DNA from: DASRFA01 sp035651755
Lineage (GTDB): Bacteria; Desulfobacterota; Binatia; UBA12015
DNA length: 64,000 nucleotides
NCBI GenBank assembly: GCA_035651755.1
Contig: DASRFA010000050.1
Coordinates: 229,376-293,375, forward strand
Direction of reading: 5' to 3'
The notes beneath the pieces were generated by a model that saw only the letters and a list, made by a program, of their open reading frames with translations, did not search any database and was not told where the DNA came from. Shown here in pieces: positions 32,430-40,450 of this stretch. Position 1 is the stretch's first letter. Each line of letters opens with the position of its first letter. The position numbers and the translations under genes are program-made.

Positions 32430-33515
32430 TCATCCCTCCGCGAGGAACGTCGCCTCGCGCGCGGTCTCGAAGCACGCGGCGATCTCGTCTCCGGAGAGGA
32501 TCCCGCCGGTCGCGAGGAGCTCGACCTCGCGGCGGAGGTCGGTCGCGAGGAGGTACGTCGCGTCGGTGTTGATCGTGATGCGGACGCCGTTGTCCAGCAG
32601 CGTCCGGACGATCGCACCGAGCTCGTCGAGCCCGCTCACGGCGCGCGTGTGGAGGTTCGAGGTCGGGCAGATCTCGAGCACCGTGCCGGTCTCGCGCAGG
32701 CGGCGCATCGCTTCCGCGCTGGATGCGGCGCGGATGCCGTGGCCGATCCGATCCGGGCGAAGCAGCTCGACGGCCGCGATCACGCCCTCGGCATGCGTCG
32801 CCGGCGTCTCACCCGTGTGGACGGTCGTGCCCAGGCCGGCAGCGCGCGCGCGCTCGAACATGCCGGCGAAGCGCGCGGCAGACACCGGGTCGAGCTCGGG
32901 CCGCATGCTCTCGGTTCCGGCGAGGTCGATGCCGATCACTCCGCGCGGCCGGTAGCGGATCGCCTTCTCCACGAGCACCTCGTTCAGCTCGGCCGGGAAC
33001 TCGCGCGCGAGGCAGAAGATCAGCCCCGCCCGCACGTCGTACTCGAGGCAGGCGCGATCGAGCCCCCGGAGCGCGGCGTGGATGATGTGGTCGAGGTCCT
33101 GCTCGCCGCCGAGGTTGCGCTTCATCGGGTTGAAGCGGAGCTCCATCGTCGACACGCGCGAGCCGCGATACTCCTTCGCGAGCACCTCGTAAACCGCCCG
33201 CTCGACCGACTGCGGCCCGCTCTGGATCCGCTCCGTCCAGCGATGGAGGATCGCGAGGTAGTCGTCGAGGCTCTTGACGCGTTCGGGGCTCGAGGTGACG
33301 AGGTCGATGAAATCGAAATAGGTCGCGACCGGCAGCTTCATCCCCTGCGCGTGCGCCATCTCCCAGAGGACGTGCGGCGCCACCGCGCCGCCGAGGTGCA
33401 GGTGCAGCTCGGTGAGCCAGTCCGGGAGGCCCGCGATGGCGCGCCGCTCCGGACCGCGCAGGGTAGGGACGGTGCGACGCTCCGCCGCGCGCGGCGGTTC
33501 GGCCGGCATCGCCAT
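32430..33515 (-). CDS. Adenosine deaminase-like amidohydrolase
   Basis: A 361-residue adenosine/AMP-deaminase-superfamily protein. The zinc ligands H38-x-H40 (ELHLHLGG), H233 (HTGE, with E236 as proton donor), H259 (RIGHG) and D318 (INTDA) are present. The residue after the last Asp, normally a second Asp that contacts the purine, is Ala319, so substrate preference may differ from adenosine. The GIDLAGTE segment is conserved. ATG 33515 is chosen over ATG 33509, six bases inside. It is followed on the same strand after 9 bases by the DUF6056-like gene. Confidence 0.83.
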   Translation of the reverse strand: MAMPAEPPRAAERRTVPTLRGPERRAIAGLPDWLTELHLHLGGAVAPHVLWEMAHAQGMKLPVATYFDFIDLVTSSPERVKSLDDYLAILHRWTERIQSGPQSVERAVYEVLAKEYRGSRVSTMELRFNPMKRNLGGEQDLDHIIHAALRGLDRACLEYDVRAGLIFCLAREFPAELNEVLVEKAIRYRPRGVIGIDLAGTESMRPELDPVSAARFAGMFERARAAGLGTTVHTGETPATHAEGVIAAVELLRPDRIGHGIRAASSAEAMRRLRETGTVLEICPTSNLHTRAVSGLDELGAIVRTLLDNGVRITINTDATYLLATDLRREVELLATGGILSGDEIAACFETAREATFLAEG

Positions 33516-33653
33516 GGAGCCGCAGTCTACCGGAGCGAGTGCTCCTTCGCCCCGCGCTCTGGTTTTCCGGGCGCGGACTCCGTACACCATTCGCGACCCC
33601 ACGGAACCGACCGGTGTGCCCCGCTGGCAGACCAGCGACGCAAGGAGCGAGAC

Positions 33654-34559
33654 ATGAGCGACATTCGATTCGACGGCCGCGTGGCGGTGATCACCGGCGC
33701 GGGCGGCGGCCTCGGGCGGACGTACGCCCTCGAGCTCGCCCGCCGCGGCGCGAGCGTCGTCGTGAACGACCTCGGCGGCTCGACCGACGGCACCGGCGCG
33801 AGCCAGAGCGCGGCCGACCGCACCGTCGGCGAGATCCGTGCCGCCGGCGGCAAGGCGGTCGCGAGCTACGACAGCGTGTCGACGCCGGAGGGCGGCGAGG
33901 CGATCGTCAAGAAGGCGCTCGGCGAGTTCGGTCGCTGCGACATCGTGGTGAACAACGCCGGCGTCCTCCGCGACAAGACGTTCGGCAAGATGGATCCCGC
34001 CGACCTCGACGTCGTCGTCGACGTCCACCTGCGCGGCGCGTTCCACGTCACGTGGCCCGCCTTTCGCGCGATGAAGGAGAAGGGCTACGGGCGCATCGTC
34101 TTCACCGCGTCGGCGGCCGGGATCTTCGGCAACTTCGGCCAGACGAACTACGGGGCCGCAAAGATGGGACTCGTCGGCCTCTCGAACGTCCTCGCGATCG
34201 AGGGTGCCAAGTACGGCATCAAGTCGAACGTCATCGCGCCGATCGCGAAGACCCGCATGACCGAAGAGCTCCTGGGGCCGATGGCGGAGCACGTGAAGCC
34301 GGAGCTCGTGACGCCGCTCGTCACGTACCTCTGCTCGGAGGCGTGCGAGGTGTCGCACGAGATCTACTCGGTCGGCGGCGGCCGCTATGCGCGGATCTTC
34401 ATCGGTCTCACGCCCGGTTGGTTCGCCGGCAAGGGCAACACGCCGAGCGCCGAGGACATCGCCGGTCACCTCGAGCAGATCCGCGACCAGAGCGGCTACA
34501 TCGTGCCGGACACGATCGCGGACGAGATGCGGCAGGTGTCCCGCCTGCTGCGCGATTGA
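33654..34559 (+). CDS. SDR, MFE-2-like (3R)-hydroxyacyl-CoA dehydrogenase type
   Basis: A 301-residue SDR with VITGAGGGLGRTYALELA, VVVNDLGGS, NNAGVLRD and catalytic YGAAK after Ser in FTASAAG. The GGGLGR and VNDLGG segments are hallmarks of the hydroxyacyl-CoA dehydrogenase domain of peroxisomal multifunctional enzyme 2, so oxidation of a 3-hydroxyacyl-CoA in beta-oxidation is likely. AAGGAG sits six bases before ATG 33654. It leads a run of four genes: a crotonase (8-base gap), a KARI-like enzyme and a PAS protein. Confidence 0.9.
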   Translation: MSDIRFDGRVAVITGAGGGLGRTYALELARRGASVVVNDLGGSTDGTGASQSAADRTVGEIRAAGGKAVASYDSVSTPEGGEAIVKKALGEFGRCDIVVNNAGVLRDKTFGKMDPADLDVVVDVHLRGAFHVTWPAFRAMKEKGYGRIVFTASAAGIFGNFGQTNYGAAKMGLVGLSNVLAIEGAKYGIKSNVIAPIAKTRMTEELLGPMAEHVKPELVTPLVTYLCSEACEVSHEIYSVGGGRYARIFIGLTPGWFAGKGNTPSAEDIAGHLEQIRDQSGYIVPDTIADEMRQVSRLLRD

Positions 34560-34567
34560 GCCGCGGA

Positions 34568-35326
34568 ATGGGCGCGGTCGCGATCGAGCGGCTGGGCGAG
34601 GTGGCGGTCGTCCGCTTCGATCGCCCGCCCGCGAACGCGATCGAGCTCGGGTCCGCGCGCGAGCTCGGCGAGGCCGTCGAGCGCACCGCTCGGGACGAAT
34701 CCGTGCGTGCGCTCGTCCTCACCGGGGTGCCGGGGCTCTTCTCGGCCGGCCTCGACCTCAAGCTCGTGCCGCAGTACGGCGCCGCCGAGCAGCGCGAGAT
34801 GGTCCTCGCGATCGACCGCTTCGTGCTCGCGCTGTACGGAGCGCCGCTTCCGACGGTCGCCGCCGTGTCCGGTCACGCGATCGCGGGCGGCCTGGTGGTC
34901 GCGCTCACGTGCGATCACCGGGTCGGCGCCGCGGGCGCGTTCCGGATCGGGCTCACGGAGTCGCGGGTGGCGGTGCCGTACCCGCTCGCCGCGATGGCCG
35001 TCGTACGGGCCGAGCTCGCGCCGCCGGTCGCGCGCGCGCTCGTGCTTCGCGGGCGAAACGTCGCGCCCGAGGAGGCCGTCCGCCTCGGCGTCCTCGACGA
35101 GGTCGTGCCCGCGGCCGACTGCCTCGAGCGCGCGCTCGCGGTGGCGCGCGATCTCGCGCAGATCCCGCGCGACGGCTACGCGCGCATCAAGCGACAGCTC
35201 CGCGAGGAGACGATCTCGCGCATCGAGCGGTGCGTCGCGACCGGCGAGGATCCGCTCGCCGCGTCCTGGCTCACGGCCGAGGCGGCGCCCGCGGCGCAGG
35301 CGATGCTCGCGAAGCGCGGCGAGTGA
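34568..35326 (+). CDS. Enoyl-CoA hydratase/isomerase family protein
   Basis: A 252-residue crotonase. FDRPPANAIEL, LTGVPGLFSAGLDL (first oxyanion hole) and SGHAIAGGLV (second) are clear. The usual second catalytic Glu region reads LTESRVAVPYP, and the G-x-PE-x-G pattern is absent, so classical hydratase activity is doubtful. It follows the SDR by 8 bases and precedes the KARI-like gene by 54. Together with the SDR it would suit a beta-oxidation-like or branched-acyl route. Confidence 0.85.
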   Translation: MGAVAIERLGEVAVVRFDRPPANAIELGSARELGEAVERTARDESVRALVLTGVPGLFSAGLDLKLVPQYGAAEQREMVLAIDRFVLALYGAPLPTVAAVSGHAIAGGLVVALTCDHRVGAAGAFRIGLTESRVAVPYPLAAMAVVRAELAPPVARALVLRGRNVAPEEAVRLGVLDEVVPAADCLERALAVARDLAQIPRDGYARIKRQLREETISRIERCVATGEDPLAASWLTAEAAPAAQAMLAKRGE

Positions 35327-35380
35327 CCGGGTCGGCGGTTCGTCGTTGACCCTCGCCGGCGCGCCGGATAGCCCGGCGGC

Positions 35381-36355
35381 ATGACGACGATCTACTACGA
35401 GAAGGACGGCGACCTCGCCGAGCTCCGCGGGCAGAGCGTCGCGGTCGTCGGCTACGGCAACCAGGGGCGCTCGTGGGCGCTCAACCTGCGCGACTCGGGC
35501 GTCGACGTCTCGGTCTGCGTCCGGCGCGACGAGACCCGCGATCGCGCCGAGGCCGACGGCTTCGCGACCCGCGACCTCGCGGCGGCGAACGACTGCCACG
35601 TGCTCTGCGTCCTCGTCCCCGACGACGTGATCCCGTCGCTGCCGATCGCGCCGCGCGCCGACGCGCTCACCGTGGTCGCGAGCGGGTACACGCTCGCGTT
35701 CGGCCGCATCGATCCGCCGGGCGATTCCGGCGTCGTCGCGCCGCGCATGCTCGGTCCCGAGGTGCGGCGCTGCTACGAGGAGAAGGTCGGGTTCATCACC
35801 GCGATCGGCGTGCATCGCGACGCGACCGGCCGCGCAAAGGAGCGCCTCCTCGCGGTCGCGAAGGCGATCGGCGGCCTCCGCCAAGGCGCGATCGAGCTCA
35901 CGCCGCAGCAGGAGGCCGTGCTCGACCTCGCCGTCGAGCAGGTCCTCTCGCCGGCGCTCACCGCGGTCAGCACCGCGTTCGTGACGACGATGCTCGAGAA
36001 GGGCATCCCGCTCGAGGCGGTCATCACCGAGCTCGTGCTGTCGGGCGAGGTCGAGCGGACGTATCGGCTGCTGCGCGAGGTCGGGTACGCGGTGCAGTCG
36101 GAGTACCACTCGCCGACGAGCCAGTACGGCCAGCTGTCGCGGCGTGGCCGCTTCGACCACCTCGACCTCGCGACGACGATGCGCGCGCTCGCGGACGACA
36201 TCGAGAGCGGCCGCTTCGCGACGGAGTGGGACGCCGAGCGCGACGCGGGCTATCCGACGCTGAAGCGCTTGAAGGAGCTGCACGCCGGTCCTGCGGTGCG
36301 CGAGTTCGAGGCGGACCTCCGGCGGCGCCTCGGACCGGGCGTTTCGGGCTCTTGA
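35381..36355 (+). CDS. Divergent ketol-acid reductoisomerase-like protein
   Basis: A 324-residue class I KARI-like protein. The N-terminal Rossmann domain has VVGYGNQGRSWALNLRDSG (from residue 22); the knotted helical domain keeps an Asp and Glu four residues apart (DLAVEQ), like the Mg-binding DLFGE of IlvC, and HSPTSQYG near the SxTAEYG motif. The PKGPGH segment, which contributes an active-site His, is replaced by PRMLGPEVR. Length matches class I (about 330). It sits in an acyl-CoA run, not beside ilvB/ilvN, so a non-biosynthetic role is likely. Its TGA overlaps the next start. Confidence 0.8.
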   Translation: MTTIYYEKDGDLAELRGQSVAVVGYGNQGRSWALNLRDSGVDVSVCVRRDETRDRAEADGFATRDLAAANDCHVLCVLVPDDVIPSLPIAPRADALTVVASGYTLAFGRIDPPGDSGVVAPRMLGPEVRRCYEEKVGFITAIGVHRDATGRAKERLLAVAKAIGGLRQGAIELTPQQEAVLDLAVEQVLSPALTAVSTAFVTTMLEKGIPLEAVITELVLSGEVERTYRLLREVGYAVQSEYHSPTSQYGQLSRRGRFDHLDLATTMRALADDIESGRFATEWDAERDAGYPTLKRLKELHAGPAVREFEADLRRRLGPGVSGS

Positions 36356-36735
36356 GCACCGTCGACACGCACGCGGTCGTGTTCGCGGACGCCGACGGCG
36401 TGATCCGCTTCTGGAGCCCGGGCGCGGAACGGCTCTTCGGCTGGCCGGCCTCGGAGGCGATCGGCCAATCGCTCGACCTGATCGTGCCCGAGAAGTTCCG
36501 CGCGAAGCACTGGGCGGGCTTCCGGCGCGCGGTCGAGACCGGAGCGGCGCGCAACAGCGGCGGCCGGACGAACATCCCCGTCGTCTGCCGCGACGGCGTC
36601 GTGCGTCCGCTGCCCGGGACGTTCTACTTCTTGACGGACGGCCACGGCGTCGGCATCGGCGCGATCGCGATCTGGGGCGATCCGGTCGGCGGCGCGGAGG
36701 TCTTCGGTCCGATCCTGCCCCGGCCGGGCACGTGA
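36352..36735 (+). CDS. Single PAS-domain protein
   Basis: A 127-residue stand-alone PAS domain: VVFADADGVIRFWSPGAERLFGWPASEAIG is a textbook PAS N-terminal half (with at most the start-proximal residues missing), followed by IVPEKFRAKHWAGF. There is no output domain. The start is TTG 36352, forming a TTGA overlap with the KARI-like stop, so translation is coupled. It probably senses a ligand or redox state and acts on a partner. A degraded copy of the last ~33 bases of this gene lies at 38019-38051. Confidence 0.78.
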   Translation: MSTVDTHAVVFADADGVIRFWSPGAERLFGWPASEAIGQSLDLIVPEKFRAKHWAGFRRAVETGAARNSGGRTNIPVVCRDGVVRPLPGTFYFLTDGHGVGIGAIAIWGDPVGGAEVFGPILPRPGT

Positions 36736-36753
36736 CGGGGGCGTGCGCCGTCG

Positions 36754-37782
36754 TCAGCGGCGCAGGGTGACCGGAATGCCGCCCCGTACTTGACGGAGGA
36801 CGACGAGCGGGCCCTTGTAGCCGTCGCGATCCCAGGGAGCGAAGCCGATCGCCGTGCCGGGCGCGCCGCACGCCGCGGGCAGCCCGCGGATCGCCTCGAG
36901 TCCGGCGCGCATCCCCGCGGCGTCGCGCTCGGGCGCGAGGCGGATCGCCTCGATCGCCGTCGCCGCCAGATCGTGCGAGGCCGCGAGCCCGAGCGGCACC
37001 GCATCGACGTGGTATCGCGACCGGAAACGCTCGGTGAAGCGTCGCAGGACCGTGTTCGACTCGTCGATCACGTCGGTGAAGACGACGCCCTCGATCTCCG
37101 CCGACGGCCGCACGCCGATGCCGATGTTGCCGGCGATCGGCGGATGCCAGCCGAGCCCGCGCAGCGCGCGGCAGAGCGCGACGCCGCTCGGACCGAAGCC
37201 GAGGTAGACGACGCAGCTCGGCGACGAGGAGAGCAGCCCGTCGGCGACCTCCGCGAAGGTGGCCTCGTTCGAGGTCGGGTCGAGCTCGAGGTCGGCCGCG
37301 ACGTCCGCGTCGACGCTCGCCAGCCCGCGCCGCAGCCACTCGCCGTACTCGCTGCCGATCGGCCCGCGCTCGCGTGCGATCGCGACCTGGTGGTGCCGCT
37401 CCTCCGCGATCCAGCGCACCAGGTGCCCGGCCTCGTCCGGCAGCGAGCCGACCTTGAGCTGGAAGCACCACGGCCCGCGCGCGAGCCCGCTTCCGGACCA
37501 GTTGATCGCGGGCACGCGGAGCTCGTCCAGCACGGGCACGATCGGCACGGCGAAGTCGGTCACCGAGGGACCGAGGATCAGCGCGCAGCCTTTCCCGGCG
37601 AGCCGACGTGCGCCGGCGACGACGCGCCCGATGCCGCCGACGGCGTCCTCGTCGACGAGCTCGACGGGCTCGTCCAGCAGGCCGTCGGCGGTTGCGCTCT
37701 CGAGCATGAGCTCGAGCGCGAGCCGGCCGTAGTCGGCGTCGCCGTGCCGGGTTGGGTGGTCGAGCAGCCGTCCGATCCGCAT
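36754..37782 (-). CDS. Substrate-binding-protein-like receptor, no signal peptide
   Basis: A 342-residue type I periplasmic-binding-fold protein (branched-chain amino-acid/amide receptor family): ILGPSVTDFAVPIVPVLDELRVPAINWSGSG, QVAIARERGPIGSEYG and VVYLGFGPSGVALCRAL are typical. ATG 37782, with AGG five bases upstream, leads directly into MRIGRLLDHPT; no signal peptide exists, and extension to TTG 37830 adds none. No permease or ATPase is near. It may be a cytoplasmic ligand sensor, like AmiC. It is convergent with the PAS gene (18-base gap), and its C-terminal end is duplicated at 38070. Confidence 0.8.
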   Translation of the reverse strand: MRIGRLLDHPTRHGDADYGRLALELMLESATADGLLDEPVELVDEDAVGGIGRVVAGARRLAGKGCALILGPSVTDFAVPIVPVLDELRVPAINWSGSGLARGPWCFQLKVGSLPDEAGHLVRWIAEERHHQVAIARERGPIGSEYGEWLRRGLASVDADVAADLELDPTSNEATFAEVADGLLSSSPSCVVYLGFGPSGVALCRALRGLGWHPPIAGNIGIGVRPSAEIEGVVFTDVIDESNTVLRRFTERFRSRYHVDAVPLGLAASHDLAATAIEAIRLAPERDAAGMRAGLEAIRGLPAACGAPGTAIGFAPWDRDGYKGPLVVLRQVRGGIPVTLRR

Positions 37783-38018
37783 GTTGGCCTCGTCCCGTTC
37801 GCTGATCGCCGGAAGCGGGCTCGGCGTCAACTTGAGGGCGGCCGAGCGACTTCGTCGTCCTCGGACCGCCGTGCGCGGGTCGTTCCGCGTGACGTCTTCC
37901 GCGGCTCACTGTTCCCGCTGCCGACGTGAATTCGGTCGGCGGGAAAAATGAGTCGGTCGAACTTCCGGTTGCAGCCGCCCGCCGCTCGCTTCGCTCGCCG
38001 CGGCGGCTGAAGCGTGCG
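37783..38018. other. Non-coding stretch before the duplicated remnant
   Basis: No gene is seen. The stretch must hold the promoter of the receptor gene on the minus strand. A 7-bp stem (37973-37979 with 38002-38008, AGCCGCC/GGCGGCT) lies 10 bases before the left border of the duplicated segment. The part around 37930-37960 is notably A/T-richer than its surroundings. Confidence 0.5.
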
Positions 38019-38198
38019 TTCGGGCCGATCCTCCCGCGACCGGGCACGTGACCGCGGCGTGCGCCGTCGTCAGCGGCGCAGGGTGACCGAAACGCCGCCC
38101 CGTACTTGACGGAGGACGAGGAGCGGGCCCTTGTAGCCGTCGCGATCGCGGGGCGCGAAGCCGATCGCCGTGCCGGGGGCGCCGGACGCCGCCGGCAG
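38019..38198. repeat. Degenerate direct copy of 36703-36882
   Basis: This 180-base segment aligns without gaps to 36703-36882 at a constant offset of 1316 bases, with about 15 differences by eye. It contains the end of the PAS frame, the intergenic gap and the last ~43 codons of the receptor frame. Similarity stops abruptly on both sides. Confidence 0.85.
38070..38198 (-). pseudogene. Remnant of a second receptor gene (C-terminal end only)
   Basis: On the minus strand this encodes GAPGTAIGFAPRDRDGYKGP and a terminal VSVTLRR, against GAPGTAIGFAPWDRDGYKGP and IPVTLRR at the end of the receptor at 36754-37782. The stop codon is in the same place. Upstream of 38198 the similarity ends, so at least 300 codons are missing. 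The substitutions are partly conservative, which suggests the copy was once a functional paralogue. Confidence 0.8.
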
Positions 38199-38352
38199 TC
38201 GCGCTCGAGGCGTCTTGCGCCCGCGAGGATGCGCTCGAGGCCACCATCCCGCACGTCGAGGGGCGATTCGTGCTTCTCGGAACGAAGTCGACGCCGCCTT
38301 CTCGCGGACGGGAAAGCCTGCGCCGCGGCGCCGGCCGACCGGTCGGTCGGTT

Positions 38353-38426
38353 GCGGCGCAAATTTTGCTGCGCCGCGGGGGAGGGCTCGGGCGACGTTTT
38401 GGCAGGGACCGCGTCAGTGCGGTCCC
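38353..38426 (+). promoter_or_regulatory. Two hairpins in the leader of the RCC1-repeat gene
   Basis: GCGGCGCA (38353-38360) pairs with TGCGCCGC (38369-38376) around an 8-base loop AATTTTGC. GGGACCGC (38405-38412) pairs with GCGGTCCC (38419-38426) around GTCAGT. Both stems are perfect 8-mers; the second ends 16 bases before ATG 38443, next to the ribosome site GGAG (38434-38437). They may stabilise the leader or regulate translation. Confidence 0.4.
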
Positions 38427-38442
38427 AAAGCACGGAGCGACC

Positions 38443-40239
38443 ATGCTACCCGCCTCTGCCCCGACCCGACCGATTCGATTCCGGCTCTCCGGTGCGCGCT
38501 TCCCGGGAAGGCTCCGCAAAGCGGCTGCGCTCGCGGCGATCGCGGGCCTGGTCGCATTGCTCTGCGCTTCGCCCGCGCGCGCCGTCATCGCCGAGGCAGT
38601 GGATGCCGGTGCCGGCGCCACCTGCGCGCTCACCGCCACCGGCGGCGTCAAGTGCTGGGGCCTGAACGACCACGGACAGCTCGGCGACGGCACGACGACC
38701 GACCGCACCACGCCGGTCGACGTGATCGGGCTCACGAGCGGCGTGACGGCGGTCGGCACGGGCCTCTATTTCGCGTGCGCGCTGACGTCGGGCGGCGGCG
38801 TCAAGTGCTGGGGGGACAACACTCGCGGGCAGCTCGGCGACGGCACCACCACGACCCGCCTCACGCCGGTCGACGTGACGGGCGGCCTCTCCTCCGGCGT
38901 CACCGCCATCGCGGTCGGAGGCGAGTACGCGTGCGCGATCGGCGCCGACTTCTACGTCAGGTGCTGGGGCGAGAATGCCAGCGGCCAGTTCGGGAACGGC
39001 GTCCTGACCGACAGCCCGACGCCCACGCTGGGTGCGTTTGGAGAGGTCGAATTCGGCGCACTCCTCGTGGAAACCACGGCCATCGACGCCGGCTTCGACC
39101 ATGCGTGCGCGGTCGACCACTACGCCGAGTATGCCGCGTGCTGGGGGGCCAACTCGTACGGCGAGACGGGCAATGGGGACACGACGAGTCCGCAACCCTA
39201 CGTGCAGCTCACCGGCTGGCCGACGCCGGTGCAGGTGTCATCCGTGGCCGCCGGCATCTATTCCACGTGCGCGGTCACCACGGCCGGGGGCGCCAAGTGC
39301 TGGGGCTTCAACGGCACCGGGCAGCTCGGCGACGGGACGAGCACGGATCGCCACTCGCCGGTGGACGTGAGCGGGCTCGCCTCGGGAGTCGCGGCGATCA
39401 CGACGAGCGGCGTGCACGCTTGCGCCCTCACCACCGGCGGAGCCGCAAAGTGCTGGGGCTCCAACGCCTCCGGATCGGTCGGGGACGGCACCACCGTCGA
39501 TCGGCTCACGCCCGTCGACGTGACGGGTCTCTCCTCCGGTGTTCGCAGGATCTCCGCGGGCGGATTCTTCCTCTGGCACACCTGCGCGGTCATGAACCGC
39601 GGCGGCATCAAATGCTGGGGCAACAACGCCATCGCCCAGCTCGGCGACGGCACCACCACCGATCGCGTGAGCCCGGTCGAGGTGGCAGGTTTCGACACGG
39701 ACTGCGCCGCGATCGGCAAGCCGAAGCTGGTCCTCACCAAGATGAACACCGTCCCGGGCGACGACACGCTCACGCTGAGCGGCGAGATGCTGCTGCCGTA
39801 CCCGTTCGCCCCCGCCGTCGATCCGCTGAACGGCGGCGTCCGCCTCGCGATCTATCGCAAGCTGCCCCACGGGGCAGCCCTCGACGACGCGACGATTTCC
39901 GGCGCCGCCTACAGCGCGATCGACAAGAAGGGCTGGAAGGTCAACGCCAAGCACACCGTCTGGACCTACACGAACACGCCCAACGACCTGCCGAGCAAGA
40001 TCACCAAGGTCCAGGTGAAGCTCGACTCGCGGACGGCGGGCCTGGTCAAGTTCTCCGCCAAGGGCAAGGCCGGCAGCTTCGGCGTCGCCGCGGGCGAGAC
40101 GCCGGTCACCATGGTCTTCAGCCTCGAGTCGCCGTTCGCCGCGAACAAGCAGTGCGCCGTCGAGCGCTTCGCGGCGACGTTCCCGGCCCGGCCCTCGTGC
40201 TTCTTCAACGGCCCCGGCAGCACGCTCCTCTGCCGCTAG
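38443..40239 (+). CDS. Secreted RCC1-repeat protein
   Basis: A 598-residue exported protein. A long basic N-region precedes a hydrophobic core (AAALAAIAGLVALLCASPA) and an ARA cleavage site near residue 46. About seven RCC1-type repeats follow (roughly 50-420), each with CALT, KCWGxNxxGQLGDGTTTDR and SPVDVxGLxSGV; they should fold as a beta-propeller. Cys pairs (CAL...KCWG) recur in each blade. Residues ~425-598 form a second beta-rich domain starting KPKLVLTKMNTVPGDDTL and ending in a Cys-containing tail. ATG 38443 has GGAG five bases upstream. The function is unknown; such propellers often mediate surface protein binding. Confidence 0.82.
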   Translation: MLPASAPTRPIRFRLSGARFPGRLRKAAALAAIAGLVALLCASPARAVIAEAVDAGAGATCALTATGGVKCWGLNDHGQLGDGTTTDRTTPVDVIGLTSGVTAVGTGLYFACALTSGGGVKCWGDNTRGQLGDGTTTTRLTPVDVTGGLSSGVTAIAVGGEYACAIGADFYVRCWGENASGQFGNGVLTDSPTPTLGAFGEVEFGALLVETTAIDAGFDHACAVDHYAEYAACWGANSYGETGNGDTTSPQPYVQLTGWPTPVQVSSVAAGIYSTCAVTTAGGAKCWGFNGTGQLGDGTSTDRHSPVDVSGLASGVAAITTSGVHACALTTGGAAKCWGSNASGSVGDGTTVDRLTPVDVTGLSSGVRRISAGGFFLWHTCAVMNRGGIKCWGNNAIAQLGDGTTTDRVSPVEVAGFDTDCAAIGKPKLVLTKMNTVPGDDTLTLSGEMLLPYPFAPAVDPLNGGVRLAIYRKLPHGAALDDATISGAAYSAIDKKGWKVNAKHTVWTYTNTPNDLPSKITKVQVKLDSRTAGLVKFSAKGKAGSFGVAAGETPVTMVFSLESPFAANKQCAVERFAATFPARPSCFFNGPGSTLLCR

Positions 40240-40416
40240 GTGGAGGATCGGAAGGGCAGGGCGCTCGGCGTCGGCCGCCGCCGGCGGACATCCCTGGCGG
40301 CCCACGCCGAGCACTTCGTCGACGCGCTACTGGCGGATCATCGAGCCGCGGGGATCGAGATCGATGCGGCGACGAGCTGCCGCATGAGCTGCGCCGGCGC
40401 GCTCGAACGCCGTTGA
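40240..40416 (+). CDS. Doubtful 58-residue ORF after the RCC1 gene
   Basis: A GTG directly abutting the RCC1 stop opens 58 codons: a basic start (VEDRKGRALGVGRRRR) then HAEHFVDALLADHRAAGIEI and a Cys pair near the end. It has no recognised domain. Otherwise the 211 bases between the RCC1 gene and the next SDR hold nothing visible. It could be read-through coupled, a decayed gene end, or chance. Confidence 0.22.
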   Translation: MEDRKGRALGVGRRRRTSLAAHAEHFVDALLADHRAAGIEIDAATSCRMSCAGALERR

Positions 40417-40450
40417 CAGCCGCGGGACGCCCATCGGAACATCGCTCGCG

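Noticed and set aside
31371..33653. Long N-terminal extension of the MFE-2-like SDR
   Set aside because: The SDR Rossmann motif is 10 residues after ATG 33654, which has AAGGAG; upstream codons are antisense to the DUF6056-like and deaminase genes.
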